From Bacillota bacterium (GTDB lineage Bacteria > Bacillota > UBA4882 > UBA8346): a stretch of DNA of 64,000 nt. Of the stretch, positions 27,801 to 36,822 are shown in pieces. Below the pieces are notes generated by a model, which was not told where the DNA came from, ran no database searches, and saw only the letters and a program-made list of their open reading frames with translations. Both the position numbers and the translations under genes were made by a program. Where the stretch lies: assembly GCA_029974635.1 (NCBI GenBank), contig JARKQY010000017.1, positions 1 to 64,000 on the forward strand, written 5' to 3'. Every line of letters starts with the position of its first letter. Positions within the stretch are counted from its first letter, which is position 1.

Positions 27801-28118
27801 CAATTTTTCGGCCTGGAGAATGCGGCCGGAGGATGTTATCTGGGGTTAAGACAGCCCTCCCGGAACCGGGGCGGAGCTTGGCGGGAATCTAAAATGAATA
27901 TGCCCTTTGCCGGTGGGTTAAGCGAACCGGCATGGCAGGATTGGTTGCACCAAGCCCAAGATGTTATCCGGAGTAACGTCCAGGCTATCCGCCAGGGGGT
28001 ATTCAACCTGGTAGGGGAGAAATGCCGGCCGTACTGTGAATACCATGATGTCTGCCGGCGCCGGGAATGGGAGGAGGATGGATCCGATGAGTTATCCGCT
28101 GAATCCGGAACAGTTTGA
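24852..28118 (+). CDS. addB: AddB, Fe-S nuclease/helicase-like subunit of the AddAB recombination complex
   Basis: This protein of about 1088 residues partners AddA in processing double-strand DNA ends for recombination at Chi-like sites. The N-terminal two thirds look like the degenerate UvrD-like helicase fold of AddB. The C-terminal part is a PD-(D/E)XK nuclease: DRIDRDSAGNFIVYDYKSG contains the catalytic Asp and Lys (about K957). One cysteine (RECPYRFF) lies before it and three (CRPYCEYHDVC) follow it, the pattern that binds a 4Fe-4S cluster around the nuclease domain. TTG at 24852 is preferred, with GGGGG at 24839-24843 upstream; TTG at 24837 is the alternative. The 3' end overlaps addA by 32 bases. 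Residues near 909-922 contain an exact 7-residue tandem duplication. Confidence 0.85.
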   Translation: MDGSAKSVRINTVIGELQNHRIILARIKEALRVKNFSSIILFPTLSLLNSVLQEVLDDPGVPGIGGIRFLLFEGFMEEICQQFGINRRQPSSLERNLLIAQSFQRLNAAGELSYLARAPFTAGYRQAVLQGIAEWKRSQLTPAVFIRWAASKGPKEQQLALLYQDYQSLLTQYGFTEDDFILNELRCREKYTGVQRRWTVLLYGFTDLTQLQRDILNALSSWFDLEIILDLTGVPSFQKLSARYFGISFDSIPEANSIAEDIPSLEPFSETALALLQKCFWSSEPGDSGFVTADDSIGLLQTAGVHRQVAAIAREIARLYKEHPEYGIYDILILSPDPNRFIRIAAPIFKEYHIPLLEVPVPVIEYPSVNYIRNMIIAINNDWQWTDLAVLIRCFYERDPEAGDRLITIIAQRYGALSGRERWLQLIDDAHFKLYLHEAGLPMEPLLNGIARLQQIPTRGWLTGYLKAVQDFATVIIAEKAGQVFHDEKVDLRESRRRRFENNQAIRLIKNNIAELISFLENAPQWQIEMSSVEFLHFFNDFILDVEVEPFFEPGVRVLPPREARGLKAPVVFLTGLEQGVFPRTYINDWKLDIRSRFELKKKGIELETGEHYMLQERQAFYWALQSATQQLFLVFQYQDENGQPLNRSLFLDEVLEWVPELAARAKVYPLVPQLPEAFGDCLSDSEIRRCWARLLTRKQWEFPETEQAYFQSLFSSDFYRHLAGQIRKCHSRRPGPVLPLFQRPASFQWIARTFGAEFSFAITALEDYRECPYRFFLKHVLKTAPIFEPSILPTRLDVGSVLHEVLEDFGMKYRGSALHPEQAEEYQQYLTAYFNSRYREWREGAANELVKLLLKLQEKQIGRTLERWLNSELEWAEETRGRFHIQHVEYGFGLEKGDYDPDSIPYPYELKSDHYELKSDHKELKAAPPVAEIKIWGKIDRIDRDSAGNFIVYDYKSGRGPSFKNILNLDYLQIPVYIMALEQFFGLENAAGGCYLGLRQPSRNRGGAWRESKMNMPFAGGLSEPAWQDWLHQAQDVIRSNVQAIRQGVFNLVGEKCRPYCEYHDVCRRREWEEDGSDELSAESGTV
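27576..27617 (+). repeat. In-frame 21-bp tandem duplication inside addB
   Basis: Two exact 21-base copies (27576-27596 and 27597-27617) encode YELKSDH twice. A partial third copy (KELK) follows. The repeat lies just before the nuclease core in a linker. Confidence 0.9.
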
Positions 28119-31100
28119 GGCGGTATCCGATTTTCAATTCGATCTTTTAGTGACCGCCGGCGCCGGAACTGGGAAAACCGGGGTTTTGACCAATAAGTTT
28201 CTGCGTTTATTGGAGGAACGGCGGGCTAACGTGGGTGAGATCGTGGCCATTACGTTTACCAAAAAAGCCGCCGCTGAAATGCGGGAACGGATTCGGGCCC
28301 AGATTCAGCAAAACATTCAAAGTGCAACCAATCCCGGTGATCTGCAATTCTGGAAAGAACAACTCCTGGAGATCGAGAGCGCCCGGATTGGCACATTCCA
28401 TGGTTTTTGCCTGGGATTAATCAGAGAGCACTCGTTGGAGGCAGGTCTTTCACCGGTAACCGGGGTTTTGGATACCGGTGAAGAGACTATCTATATTTAT
28501 CAGGCCATTGAATCCGCATTGACGGAATACATCCGGGACACGGGGGTTCTGGAGCGGGACAAGCAGGTATTGTTGAAAATATTGATGGATTTTGGATGGG
28601 ATGGTTTTCAAAGCAGTATCGCCGCTATCTATCGGACCATCCGGGAAAGCGGAATGGATTTTGACGGTGTTATCGGGCGGAGTATTGCTTCTACCCAAAG
28701 AGCGATTGCTAATTGCCCGTATGGAACATCGCATCTGATGGAAGAGATGGAAGACTTGCTGGCTTTCGTCCGGACTGCGTCATTGAACGGGCGCACTGCG
28801 GACTTGATGGGATCACTTCAGGAAGAATGGCCTGGTTACCGGGAAGCTTTAATGGGTAATGACTTCTTGAACGATATTTTGCCCGTGTTTGATGAACTTA
28901 AAAGAGCATTGCCATTAAATTTAGCTAATATCATTAAAGAACGGGCCGTGGTTATTCGTAAAATGATTGATGCCTGTCATGCCAAATTGCTTGATCAGGA
29001 GGCGCTGGAGCGTTTGCCGGTTTTTGGGAAGATTCTCAAGGGAATAGACCGGTTTTATATGGCGGGTAAACAGGAATCAGGGTATTTGGATTTCAGCGAT
29101 CAGCTAATATATGCCCGGGATCTGTTGCGGGATCACCCGGAGCTTACCCGGGAAATCAAGGCCGGTATCCGTTATATCCTGGTGGATGAGTTTCAGGATA
29201 CCAACAGTTTGCAGATGGAGATTGTGGAATTGCTGCGGGGGGATGGATATGAGGGCGGCCGGTTGATGGTGGTGGGAGATATCAAACAATCCATTTACCG
29301 TTTCCGGGGCGCCGAGGCGGATCTGATCTTAAAATTGGCTTCTGAATTTGGCGCGGGGAGTGGCCGGCTGCTCTCGCTTAACCGGAACTATCGCTCGGCT
29401 TCCTTGTTGCTTGAGTTTGTAAACCGGATTTCAACGGCGTTATTTGAGGGCGAAGCCTTTGAATATGAACCTTTGGAAACTGTGCAGGACGACCATCAGG
29501 ACGCGGCAATTGAATTCATACTGAGCAACAGTGATAACCGGCTGGCTGAGGCCCGGATGGCGGCCTCCCGGATCCGGCAGTTGGTTGAACCCTCGGGTTC
29601 AACGGCCAGGTTCCGTTTCAGCGATATCGTGATCTTGTTCCGGACAAAAACGGCAATTCCCGTATATCAAACAGCCTTGCGGGAACAGGGCATTCCGTAT
29701 TATACAGCCAGCGGCGGCGATTTTTACCGCTGCCCGGAGATTGTCGATCAAATCAACATCCTGCGGCTTACCTTGAAACGCCATGACGGAATTGCTTTGC
29801 TCGGCCTATTAACCTCGCCCTACGTGGGTTTATCCGATGAAAGCCTGCTATGGCTTGCTAAGGGGGATGAACTCATCCGGCGATTCTACGAGAGTGAAGA
29901 ATTTCCTGTGGAAATCCCCCCCATGGAACGGCAACGTTTGGTGCGTTTTCGCAAAGCAATCAATTTACTGCAAGAACAGCGTGAGTATCTGGGTATTCCA
30001 GGTATTTTAAGAGTTGCTTTGGAGCAATGCCTCTACTATGAAGTTCTATGGTCTTTTCCCGATTCGGGCCAGCGTTTAGCCAATTTGGAAAAGCTTTTAA
30101 CCAAGGCTGATGAGTTTGCAGCCAAAGGTTTCCATGATTTGCAGCGTTTTTTAGCTTATATCGAGGAATTACAGGAAACCGAAATCATGGAAGGTGAAGC
30201 CCCCACCGAGATGGAAGCCGGAGACGCAGTCCGTTTAATGACGGTGCACCGGTCCAAGGGGCTGGAGTTTCCGGTGGTTTTCATCCCGGATCTGGACCGG
30301 CAATTCCGGCGGAATTTTAAAAGCCGGCTGGCCTATCAGAAAGATACGGGTTTGGGTTTTACCATCGGATATGGGGAAAATGAAACCGGCTCCACCTCCA
30401 ATTGGGAATGGATTAAGGATTTTAACCGCCGCCAGGATATCTCCGAGCTTAAACGCCTTCTTTATGTGGGTTTAACCCGCGCCAAACAGCAGTTGTTTTT
30501 GGTGGGTTCCGGCCGGAGCAAATCAAAGGCGGCCACGATTGAGACTGCCAACAATTGGATGAAGTGGTTCGAATTATTGCTGCCGCTAGGTACGGCAGGA
30601 TCGGTTTTGGATTTTCAAGGAACGCCCATCCGGATCAACCGGGAGGCCCTTGAAACCGGAAAACCGGCTAAAATTCCCGATTCTCAAGGGATTGATTTCC
30701 GGGAGATTGAATTGGAGACCGGCTCGTTGATTCCCTCCGTAGCGGAGACGGCGGCGACCACAGTTGTGGTTCCTGTCAGAATTCCGGTTACTTTGAAGGT
30801 CACTGAGTTATTGAGTTTCAAAGCATGCCCGCGCCGTTATTATTGGAGGTACCGCCGGCATTTGACGGACAACTTAATTATGCCGGTCTCATCATCTGTT
30901 GACATGATACCGGACTCGGAGTGGGACGAACCTGCGGAACCTGGCTTAGGAACGCTAATCGGAAAATTTGTCCATCAGGCTGTCCGTTTATCCGGTTCCA
31001 AATGGCCGGAAGATTTATGGGAACAGAATTTCCTGAATCTAAAGAATGCCGGCTTCCGTAAATTGAAAGAAGATTTGGCCCAAATATGGAGCAATTTCCG

Positions 31101-31557
31101 GAAGAGCCCGTTTACCGAAACCGCAGGGGAATGCTTTGATGAAGTGCCCTTCAAGATCAAGATGAATGAACAGGTTTACATCGAAGGCAGGTTTGACCGG
31201 TTGATTCGTACCCAGGATGGAAAGCTGATTTTGGTAGATTACAAAACCCACCGGTTAAGCGGGAACAGGGTTGATTCACTGGCGGAGCAGTATTATTGGC
31301 AGTTGCAGTTATATGCCTTAGCAGTCAAAGCGTTATGGGATAATTTACCGGATCGGGCGGTGCTATACTTTATGTATCCGGATCGGATGGTAGAGGTGCC
31401 TTTGGAACGGGGAATATTGGAGAGACTGAAAGGTGAAGTTCTGGAGATAGCTCAATATATTGGAAAACACGATAGATTGGATGAATATGGAGCCGGAGAT
31501 GATGACTGTCAAGGGTGCGGGTACGAGAAGTACTGCAAGACATTGTTGAATAAGTAG
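28087..31557 (+). CDS. addA: AddA, UvrD-type helicase-nuclease subunit
   Basis: This 1156-residue ATPase has Walker A GAGTGKTG (residues 25-32), ITFTKKAAAEM, Walker B VDEFQDTN (D367), RFRGAEADL, NRNYRS, TVHRSKGLEFPVVF and RLLYVGLTRAK, the full set of superfamily 1A helicase motifs. The C-terminal PD-(D/E)XK nuclease shows EGRFDRLIR and ILVDYKTH. Cysteines in KACPRRYYWRY and in CQGCGYEKYC (C-x2-C-x5-C) flank the nuclease as in Fe-S nucleases. The AddA of Bacillus subtilis is not known for such a cluster, so this is noteworthy. ATG at 28087 follows GGAGGAGG by 9 bases. With AddB it resects DNA ends to load RecA. Confidence 0.92.
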   Translation: MSYPLNPEQFEAVSDFQFDLLVTAGAGTGKTGVLTNKFLRLLEERRANVGEIVAITFTKKAAAEMRERIRAQIQQNIQSATNPGDLQFWKEQLLEIESARIGTFHGFCLGLIREHSLEAGLSPVTGVLDTGEETIYIYQAIESALTEYIRDTGVLERDKQVLLKILMDFGWDGFQSSIAAIYRTIRESGMDFDGVIGRSIASTQRAIANCPYGTSHLMEEMEDLLAFVRTASLNGRTADLMGSLQEEWPGYREALMGNDFLNDILPVFDELKRALPLNLANIIKERAVVIRKMIDACHAKLLDQEALERLPVFGKILKGIDRFYMAGKQESGYLDFSDQLIYARDLLRDHPELTREIKAGIRYILVDEFQDTNSLQMEIVELLRGDGYEGGRLMVVGDIKQSIYRFRGAEADLILKLASEFGAGSGRLLSLNRNYRSASLLLEFVNRISTALFEGEAFEYEPLETVQDDHQDAAIEFILSNSDNRLAEARMAASRIRQLVEPSGSTARFRFSDIVILFRTKTAIPVYQTALREQGIPYYTASGGDFYRCPEIVDQINILRLTLKRHDGIALLGLLTSPYVGLSDESLLWLAKGDELIRRFYESEEFPVEIPPMERQRLVRFRKAINLLQEQREYLGIPGILRVALEQCLYYEVLWSFPDSGQRLANLEKLLTKADEFAAKGFHDLQRFLAYIEELQETEIMEGEAPTEMEAGDAVRLMTVHRSKGLEFPVVFIPDLDRQFRRNFKSRLAYQKDTGLGFTIGYGENETGSTSNWEWIKDFNRRQDISELKRLLYVGLTRAKQQLFLVGSGRSKSKAATIETANNWMKWFELLLPLGTAGSVLDFQGTPIRINREALETGKPAKIPDSQGIDFREIELETGSLIPSVAETAATTVVVPVRIPVTLKVTELLSFKACPRRYYWRYRRHLTDNLIMPVSSSVDMIPDSEWDEPAEPGLGTLIGKFVHQAVRLSGSKWPEDLWEQNFLNLKNAGFRKLKEDLAQIWSNFRKSPFTETAGECFDEVPFKIKMNEQVYIEGRFDRLIRTQDGKLILVDYKTHRLSGNRVDSLAEQYYWQLQLYALAVKALWDNLPDRAVLYFMYPDRMVEVPLERGILERLKGEVLEIAQYIGKHDRLDEYGAGDDDCQGCGYEKYCKTLLNK

Positions 31558-31807
31558 TTTATTTATAACTGAAAAAGAATTCATCGCAATCGGTACAGTC
31601 ACATTGGCAAGGGTAACCAATTTCGGATCTATTCAATTCTTTGTGGTAAAAAAGAGGAAATATAACTAATATATTTAAATTACAAATTATGAAGAACAAT
31701 TTGGTTCTTCTGGAAAACAGCCTAGGATTAAGTTTTATATTATTGCTTACTAATCTTGCTTATGTAGCGACAAAAAAACTGGCAATAGGTTTAAGGAGGC
31801 TATTAAG

Positions 31808-33085
31808 ATGATTAATTTGATATCAAAAGGAACAATTCTTTTATGTTTGGTCATTTGTTTCTTGATTACGGGTTGTGGTGGTGGTGATAGAGTTGAAAAT
31901 CCGCCACCTTTTCAAAGTGACTATGCTGAAGATTGGGAAGGTACATGGGTAATACCAGAACTGTATCAATCAGGAACCATTTCATTAACAATCGCCGCGG
32001 ACGGAAAAATTAGCGGAACTTTAAATAATGAAACTTTAATGAAAACTTCGTCCATTTCAGGCACATCGGATAATACCAACTTTGCTTTTTCATATCAATA
32101 TGATTCAACTTCGGGAACCGTCAAAGGTACATTTGGTTTGAACGAAAATCATCATCTCATCGGGAATTTCAATAATACTATTTCCGGAAATACATATGAA
32201 GGTAGTTTTGATCTGACTCTCAAAACTTATGGACTTGCAGGATGTGTATTTACCGGAGATGGAACTAATCACGCCCGCAATATCAAAATACAATTTAGCA
32301 ATGGATACGGTACTGTAAATTCCGATTATTATGAAGGATGGCAAAAAGACGGGTTTCGGGGTTCTGTCACTGTTACTCCTTATCGTTACGGATATAGTTT
32401 TGACATTCCTTCAAAGACATTTTCAACTGACACTTCCAATATCAACTTTTATATCGCCGGATTTCAAGATGATTTTAGTAACACTGGCAGCGGTTGGATG
32501 ATCGGTAATTCAACAATAGGCAATGCGAAGGAAACGTCTTACTTGGACTATATTAATAATGAATACGAAATGGTAATCAATACGAAGAATCAGGCTGGCG
32601 AAGTATATTTTCAACAAAATGCGTTTGCTTTATTCCCGGTGAATTATGGTTCGCATATTTACGATGCCGAAGTAAAGGCTTATCCATTTACACCAACTGA
32701 CACCTATTGTTATGGCCTTTCCATTTGGTCTGTTACAAAAAAATACGCCTTTTTTGTTCGGGCCTCCGATCAAAGCTATGCGATTTATCAGATTACGACA
32801 GCATCTTCTTTTGACTTGCGCTGGGGGTGGACTCCAATAAAGGATTGGACATCAGACAGCCACATTAATCAGTCAACACCAAATATTATTAAAATTTCTC
32901 AGAATGACTCCCAAGTTAGCTTTATAGTCAATGGCTATACCCTTGATTCCCGCGTATTCGACTTATTTAGCTCTAGCAAAGAGATGATGATTATGCTGGT
33001 TGCAGCTAATTTATCCACCAGTCAATTTCCTCTCAAAATCCGTTTCGATGATTTTACTTTTACCAATCAAGTGATTTATCCATGA
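31808..33085 (+). CDS. Lipoprotein of unknown function with jelly-roll-like C-terminal domain
   Basis: The 425-residue product has a clear lipoprotein signal (LITGCGGG, Cys at about residue 23) and would be anchored outside the membrane. Residues 45-140 form a beta-rich domain with EDWEGTWVIP and GNFNNTISGNTYEGSFDL, reminiscent of small lipocalin/META-like modules. Residues from about 218 begin QDDFSNTGSGW and have the look of a concanavalin-like sugar-binding fold (LSIWSVTKKYAFFVRASDQSY, then IRFDDFTF at the end). I do not recognise a named family. AAGGAGG precedes the ATG. It stands alone after addA, and the 250 bases before it show no other gene. Confidence 0.65.
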   Translation: MINLISKGTILLCLVICFLITGCGGGDRVENPPPFQSDYAEDWEGTWVIPELYQSGTISLTIAADGKISGTLNNETLMKTSSISGTSDNTNFAFSYQYDSTSGTVKGTFGLNENHHLIGNFNNTISGNTYEGSFDLTLKTYGLAGCVFTGDGTNHARNIKIQFSNGYGTVNSDYYEGWQKDGFRGSVTVTPYRYGYSFDIPSKTFSTDTSNINFYIAGFQDDFSNTGSGWMIGNSTIGNAKETSYLDYINNEYEMVINTKNQAGEVYFQQNAFALFPVNYGSHIYDAEVKAYPFTPTDTYCYGLSIWSVTKKYAFFVRASDQSYAIYQITTASSFDLRWGWTPIKDWTSDSHINQSTPNIIKISQNDSQVSFIVNGYTLDSRVFDLFSSSKEMMIMLVAANLSTSQFPLKIRFDDFTFTNQVIYP

Positions 33086-33241
33086 TATCATTATAATCGA
33101 TAATTAATTGCGGGAATAGTCATTTTTTAAAGGACTTATACCTCAGATAACGAAATAATGATATTCATTTGGGTTATAATCATAAAATTGAATAACCAAA
33201 AATAATGTTTTTGATAACATCATGAAAAGAAGGGGATTATC

Positions 33242-34321
33242 ATCGAAACGAAATGGTTCACTACGGATTTCAATTACGATCAAATCGTTTTAGCCGGGGA
33301 TATCGGCGGGACAAATACCAATTTGGCGTTAATCGGCCAAAAAAACAACCGGTTTCATCTTATTGTAGAGTTTATTTATGAATCTAAAGAGATATCCGGA
33401 TTGACTGGGCCGCTACGGGAATTCTTACAAGCCGCCAAAGCAAAAGACGCCAAGTTGCAGCCCGGTTTATGTTGTATCAGCGGCGCGGGGCCCATCGCGG
33501 AAAACCGGTGCGACTTGACCAATGTTGCCTGGAAGATTGATGGGAATGAAATTAAACGGGAGTTTCAAATTGAAACCATTGTCATCAATGACTTCTCCGC
33601 AATCGCTTACGGCATTCCAACTCTGGACTTAAATAATTCCGCTCAAGTATGTAAAATACCCCATCTTCATAAAGCGGATCCCAAACCGGAAATCGATGCG
33701 GTCAAAGTAGTCATCGGCGCAGGCACCGGCCTTGGGGTGGGCTATCTGGTTCCCCGGGGGAATCATAATTACATTGCCTACCCATCCGAAGGAGGACATG
33801 CGGGTTTTGCGGACTTTGATCCCCAAAGTAAGGCAATAAAATCCCATATCCGGAAAGCTATCGCCAAAAATCCCGATACGGAAATGTTTCTGTCCGGCCA
33901 GGGAATTAACAATATCTATCAATACTTTAAGGCCAAACAAGGCTTTACCGTTGAAGGGATATTTACAGCAATCGACGCGGCTGATGAAAAGGAAAGACCG
34001 GCTTTAATCTCAAAGAATGCCGCTTTCAATCCGGTTTGCAAGAAAATTATGCAGAATTTCGCCCGCATCTACGCCAATTACGCCAGCAATATCGCTTTAA
34101 CGTTTCTGCCGCTGGGCGGATTGTTCCTGGGTGGCGGCATCGCCGTCAAAAATCAGGAGCTTTTCCTGGCCGGTAATCTGTTCATGAAAAGTTTTGAAGA
34201 GAATTGCCGTGAGAATATCAAGGTTCTTTTATCCAAAATACCGGTGTATATCATCAAGGATTATTCAATATCTCTATATGGCGCTGCAAATGCGGCGGTT
34301 AATTTACTTAAGAAAGTATAG
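33242..34321 (+). CDS. glk: Glucokinase (Glk family) with apparent non-standard start codon
   Basis: The protein shows the phosphate-binding GDIGGTNTNLAL, then INDFSAIAYGI, VIGAGTGLGVGYL, PSEGGHAGFAD and GGLFLGGGIAVKN, the conserved blocks of the Glk-type glucokinase family (not ROK). It phosphorylates glucose with ATP, which would feed sugars released by the glycosidases into glycolysis. The essential GDIGGT lies upstream of the first TTG (33323) in this frame. Between the in-frame stop at 33215 and that TTG there is no ATG, GTG, TTG or CTG. AAGGGG at 33230-33235 suggests initiation at ATC 33242 or 33239, or ATT 33236; 33242 is given. Length is then 359 residues. Confidence 0.8.
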   Translation: METKWFTTDFNYDQIVLAGDIGGTNTNLALIGQKNNRFHLIVEFIYESKEISGLTGPLREFLQAAKAKDAKLQPGLCCISGAGPIAENRCDLTNVAWKIDGNEIKREFQIETIVINDFSAIAYGIPTLDLNNSAQVCKIPHLHKADPKPEIDAVKVVIGAGTGLGVGYLVPRGNHNYIAYPSEGGHAGFADFDPQSKAIKSHIRKAIAKNPDTEMFLSGQGINNIYQYFKAKQGFTVEGIFTAIDAADEKERPALISKNAAFNPVCKKIMQNFARIYANYASNIALTFLPLGGLFLGGGIAVKNQELFLAGNLFMKSFEENCRENIKVLLSKIPVYIIKDYSISLYGAANAAVNLLKKV

Positions 34322-34401
34322 TATCATAATTTCACCGTGGCAAGATTCTCTATTCGATTTTAAAATACTTATTACGGCGGGTTTGCCATTCATCCGTTCA
34401 T

Positions 34402-34424
34402 AACGACCATTCAGGTCGTTTTTT
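34402..34424 (+). terminator. Rho-independent terminator of glk
   Basis: AACGACC (34402-34408) pairs with GGTCGTT (34414-34420) and a T tract follows. It isolates glk from the injection-system cluster. Confidence 0.8.
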
Positions 34425-34572
34425 GTTTGTTTCATGGTAAATTGAATATGTAATGTGATGAAATGAATTATATTATTAAGAAAAAAGATCTATGGTTGTG
34501 GAAGATAATGCAAAAGTAAAATAATGTAAAGCACATCAATATAATATTAGCGATATTGTGGTGATAATACGG

Positions 34573-36822
34573 ATGCAACAATTACATTCAACCTACCCGG
34601 AAATTGCGGACAGTGATCCTTTAGTCCAAGCATATGGTGATAGTTGGGACTTAATAAAGGATAAGCTGAAATGGCTGGATCTTTTGCTTCAATTCCAGAT
34701 GAGCCGGCATAACTTTACGGAGCAGGAGAATACTTTAAAGCAATTCCGGGGCTTAGTCATATCGAAAGAAGAAATCAACCGTCTTTTAAATTTTCCGAAA
34801 ACCGCCGGGGCGGATCGCGAAAATCCCGAAGTTGAGTTTTTGGCAAAGGAGCTGCTGCAGTTAGAAGAGCTGATCCGGCAAAAAACCGCCCGGTCCTTAC
34901 AAAATGGAATTTTTCTTTCATTATCTTATCTGGTAAAGGTTTTTCAGTTGACTCCCTTTGAAGAGAACTGCATAGTTCTTTGTCTGGCCCCGGAATTGGA
35001 TCGCAAATACGAGAAAATCTATGCTTTTCTGCAAGATGATATTACCCGTAAAAAACCCAGTGTTGATCTGGTATTTTCGTTGCTGTTAAATTCAATGGAA
35101 GCAAGAGTGGCAGCCCGGCAATATTTTAACCCGAATGCACCTCTCTTAAAATATTTATTACGATTTACAGAGAACTTATCCGGGGAAGAAACCTCTTTGA
35201 TTTCGAGGTTTATAAAGCTGGATGAGCGGATTGTCAAGTTTTTGCTGGGATTTTATGATATTGATGAACAGCTGGAACCGATGGTTCGCCTGATCTTGCC
35301 TGCGGAGAAACCGGTTGCAAAAATAATACCTCCCGACCTGGCAAAAATCCGGCTGACTGATCGGCTGACTTATAAACAACAAGTGGAAGCAGGGAAAAGA
35401 GTCATCTTCCATTATTATGGTCCTTATGGCACAGGGAAAAAATTATTGGCCGAAATAATCTGCGGTGAGCTAAAGCTGTCTCTCATCATGATTGATCTGC
35501 GGACGATATACAACAATCAAATATCATATCAGGAAATCTTACGGATTATAGAACAAGAATCCGCTTTACAGCAAGCGGCGATTGGTATTGAAAATTTTCA
35601 ATCATTGCCGGAGAATCAGGATAAATATCAAGTTGAACTGAACTCGTTATTCAATGGTCTTCGAACCTTCTCACTCCTGACCTTTTTATTCAGTGATCGC
35701 CCTTGGAAGCCGGGTGGAATAATAAATGATTTTGTTTATATTGAGCATGAATTTGCAATACCTGCGGAAAAACTGCGGCAAGATTTTTGGGAAAACTTTA
35801 GTGAACCATATCAATTACGAAATGATGTGAATTTCACGGCTTTAGCCGCCAGGTTTCGCTTTACCCCGGGGCAGATTAAAAACAGTCTTGTTAATGCGAA
35901 GTATCTCGCATTCCAACATTTAACCGAAAATAAGTCCATTGCCATGGAGGATCTTTATAAGGCTTGTCAGCAGCAGTCAAATCATCATCTCGGCATGTTT
36001 GCTCAGAAAGTTAATCCCAAGTATCGTTTGGAGGATATTATTCTTCCGGCGAATCAAAAGAACCAGTTGCAGGAGATCTGTGATCAGGTGAAGTTCCGGC
36101 GGGTAGTATATGATGACTGGGGTTTCGGGCAAAAACTAGCGCTTGGGAAAGGACTAAGCGCCCTTTTTTCAGGGCCGCCCGGAACCGGGAAAACGATGGC
36201 GGCGGAAGTGATTGCAAATGAGCTTGATTTGGAGCTTTATAAAATTGACCTTTCGCAGATAGTCAGTAAATATATTGGCGAGACCGAAAAAAACCTGACG
36301 CAAATCTTTGATGAAGCCCGAACCTCCAATGCGATATTGTTTTTTGATGAAGCCGACGCTCTTTTTGGAAAACGCACCGAAGTAAAAGATGCCCATGACC
36401 GTTATGCAAATATCGAAGTCGGGTATCTGCTGCAAAAAATGGAGGAATATGAAGGTATTGTGATTTTGGCCACCAACTTAATGAAAAATATTGATGGCGC
36501 ATTTTCGAGAAGAATCCGGTTTACCATTGAATTTCCGTTTCCGGAAAAAGCAGAACGGGAACAAATATGGAGCAAGGCATTCCCTCCCCAAGCGCCGTTG
36601 GCCAAGGATATCGATTATGAGTTTCTAGCCGACCGGTTAAAAATAGTCGGCGGCAATATTAAAAATATCGCCCTGACCGCCGCGTTTTTGGCTGCTACGA
36701 CTTCGCCGGAAATTCGTATGGTTCATTTAATACTGGCTACGAAACGCGAATATCAAAAGATCGGTAAAAGCTATATCAGAACTGATTTTGAACCTTATTT
36801 CTCATTGGCGGAGGATAATTAA
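34573..36822 (+). CDS. eCIS AAA+ ATPase (Afp15/Pvc15-like)
   Basis: The 749-residue protein contains two AAA+ modules. The first, near residues 275-420, keeps a Walker A-like GPYGTGKK but its Walker B is eroded (AAIGIENFQ), so it is probably inactive. The second is complete: GPPGTGKT (about 534-541), ILFFDEADALFGKR, an arginine finger region in FSRRIRFTIEFPFP and sensor 2. Such ATPases accompany extracellular contractile injection systems and are thought to help assembly or loading of effectors. The ATG at 34573 is chosen because GGTGAT lies 8 bases upstream; GTG codons at 34558 and 34561 are alternatives. A -10-like TATAAT at 34540 could be part of the operon promoter. The next gene overlaps the stop. 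Confidence 0.88.
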   Translation: MQQLHSTYPEIADSDPLVQAYGDSWDLIKDKLKWLDLLLQFQMSRHNFTEQENTLKQFRGLVISKEEINRLLNFPKTAGADRENPEVEFLAKELLQLEELIRQKTARSLQNGIFLSLSYLVKVFQLTPFEENCIVLCLAPELDRKYEKIYAFLQDDITRKKPSVDLVFSLLLNSMEARVAARQYFNPNAPLLKYLLRFTENLSGEETSLISRFIKLDERIVKFLLGFYDIDEQLEPMVRLILPAEKPVAKIIPPDLAKIRLTDRLTYKQQVEAGKRVIFHYYGPYGTGKKLLAEIICGELKLSLIMIDLRTIYNNQISYQEILRIIEQESALQQAAIGIENFQSLPENQDKYQVELNSLFNGLRTFSLLTFLFSDRPWKPGGIINDFVYIEHEFAIPAEKLRQDFWENFSEPYQLRNDVNFTALAARFRFTPGQIKNSLVNAKYLAFQHLTENKSIAMEDLYKACQQQSNHHLGMFAQKVNPKYRLEDIILPANQKNQLQEICDQVKFRRVVYDDWGFGQKLALGKGLSALFSGPPGTGKTMAAEVIANELDLELYKIDLSQIVSKYIGETEKNLTQIFDEARTSNAILFFDEADALFGKRTEVKDAHDRYANIEVGYLLQKMEEYEGIVILATNLMKNIDGAFSRRIRFTIEFPFPEKAEREQIWSKAFPPQAPLAKDIDYEFLADRLKIVGGNIKNIALTAAFLAATTSPEIRMVHLILATKREYQKIGKSYIRTDFEPYFSLAEDN

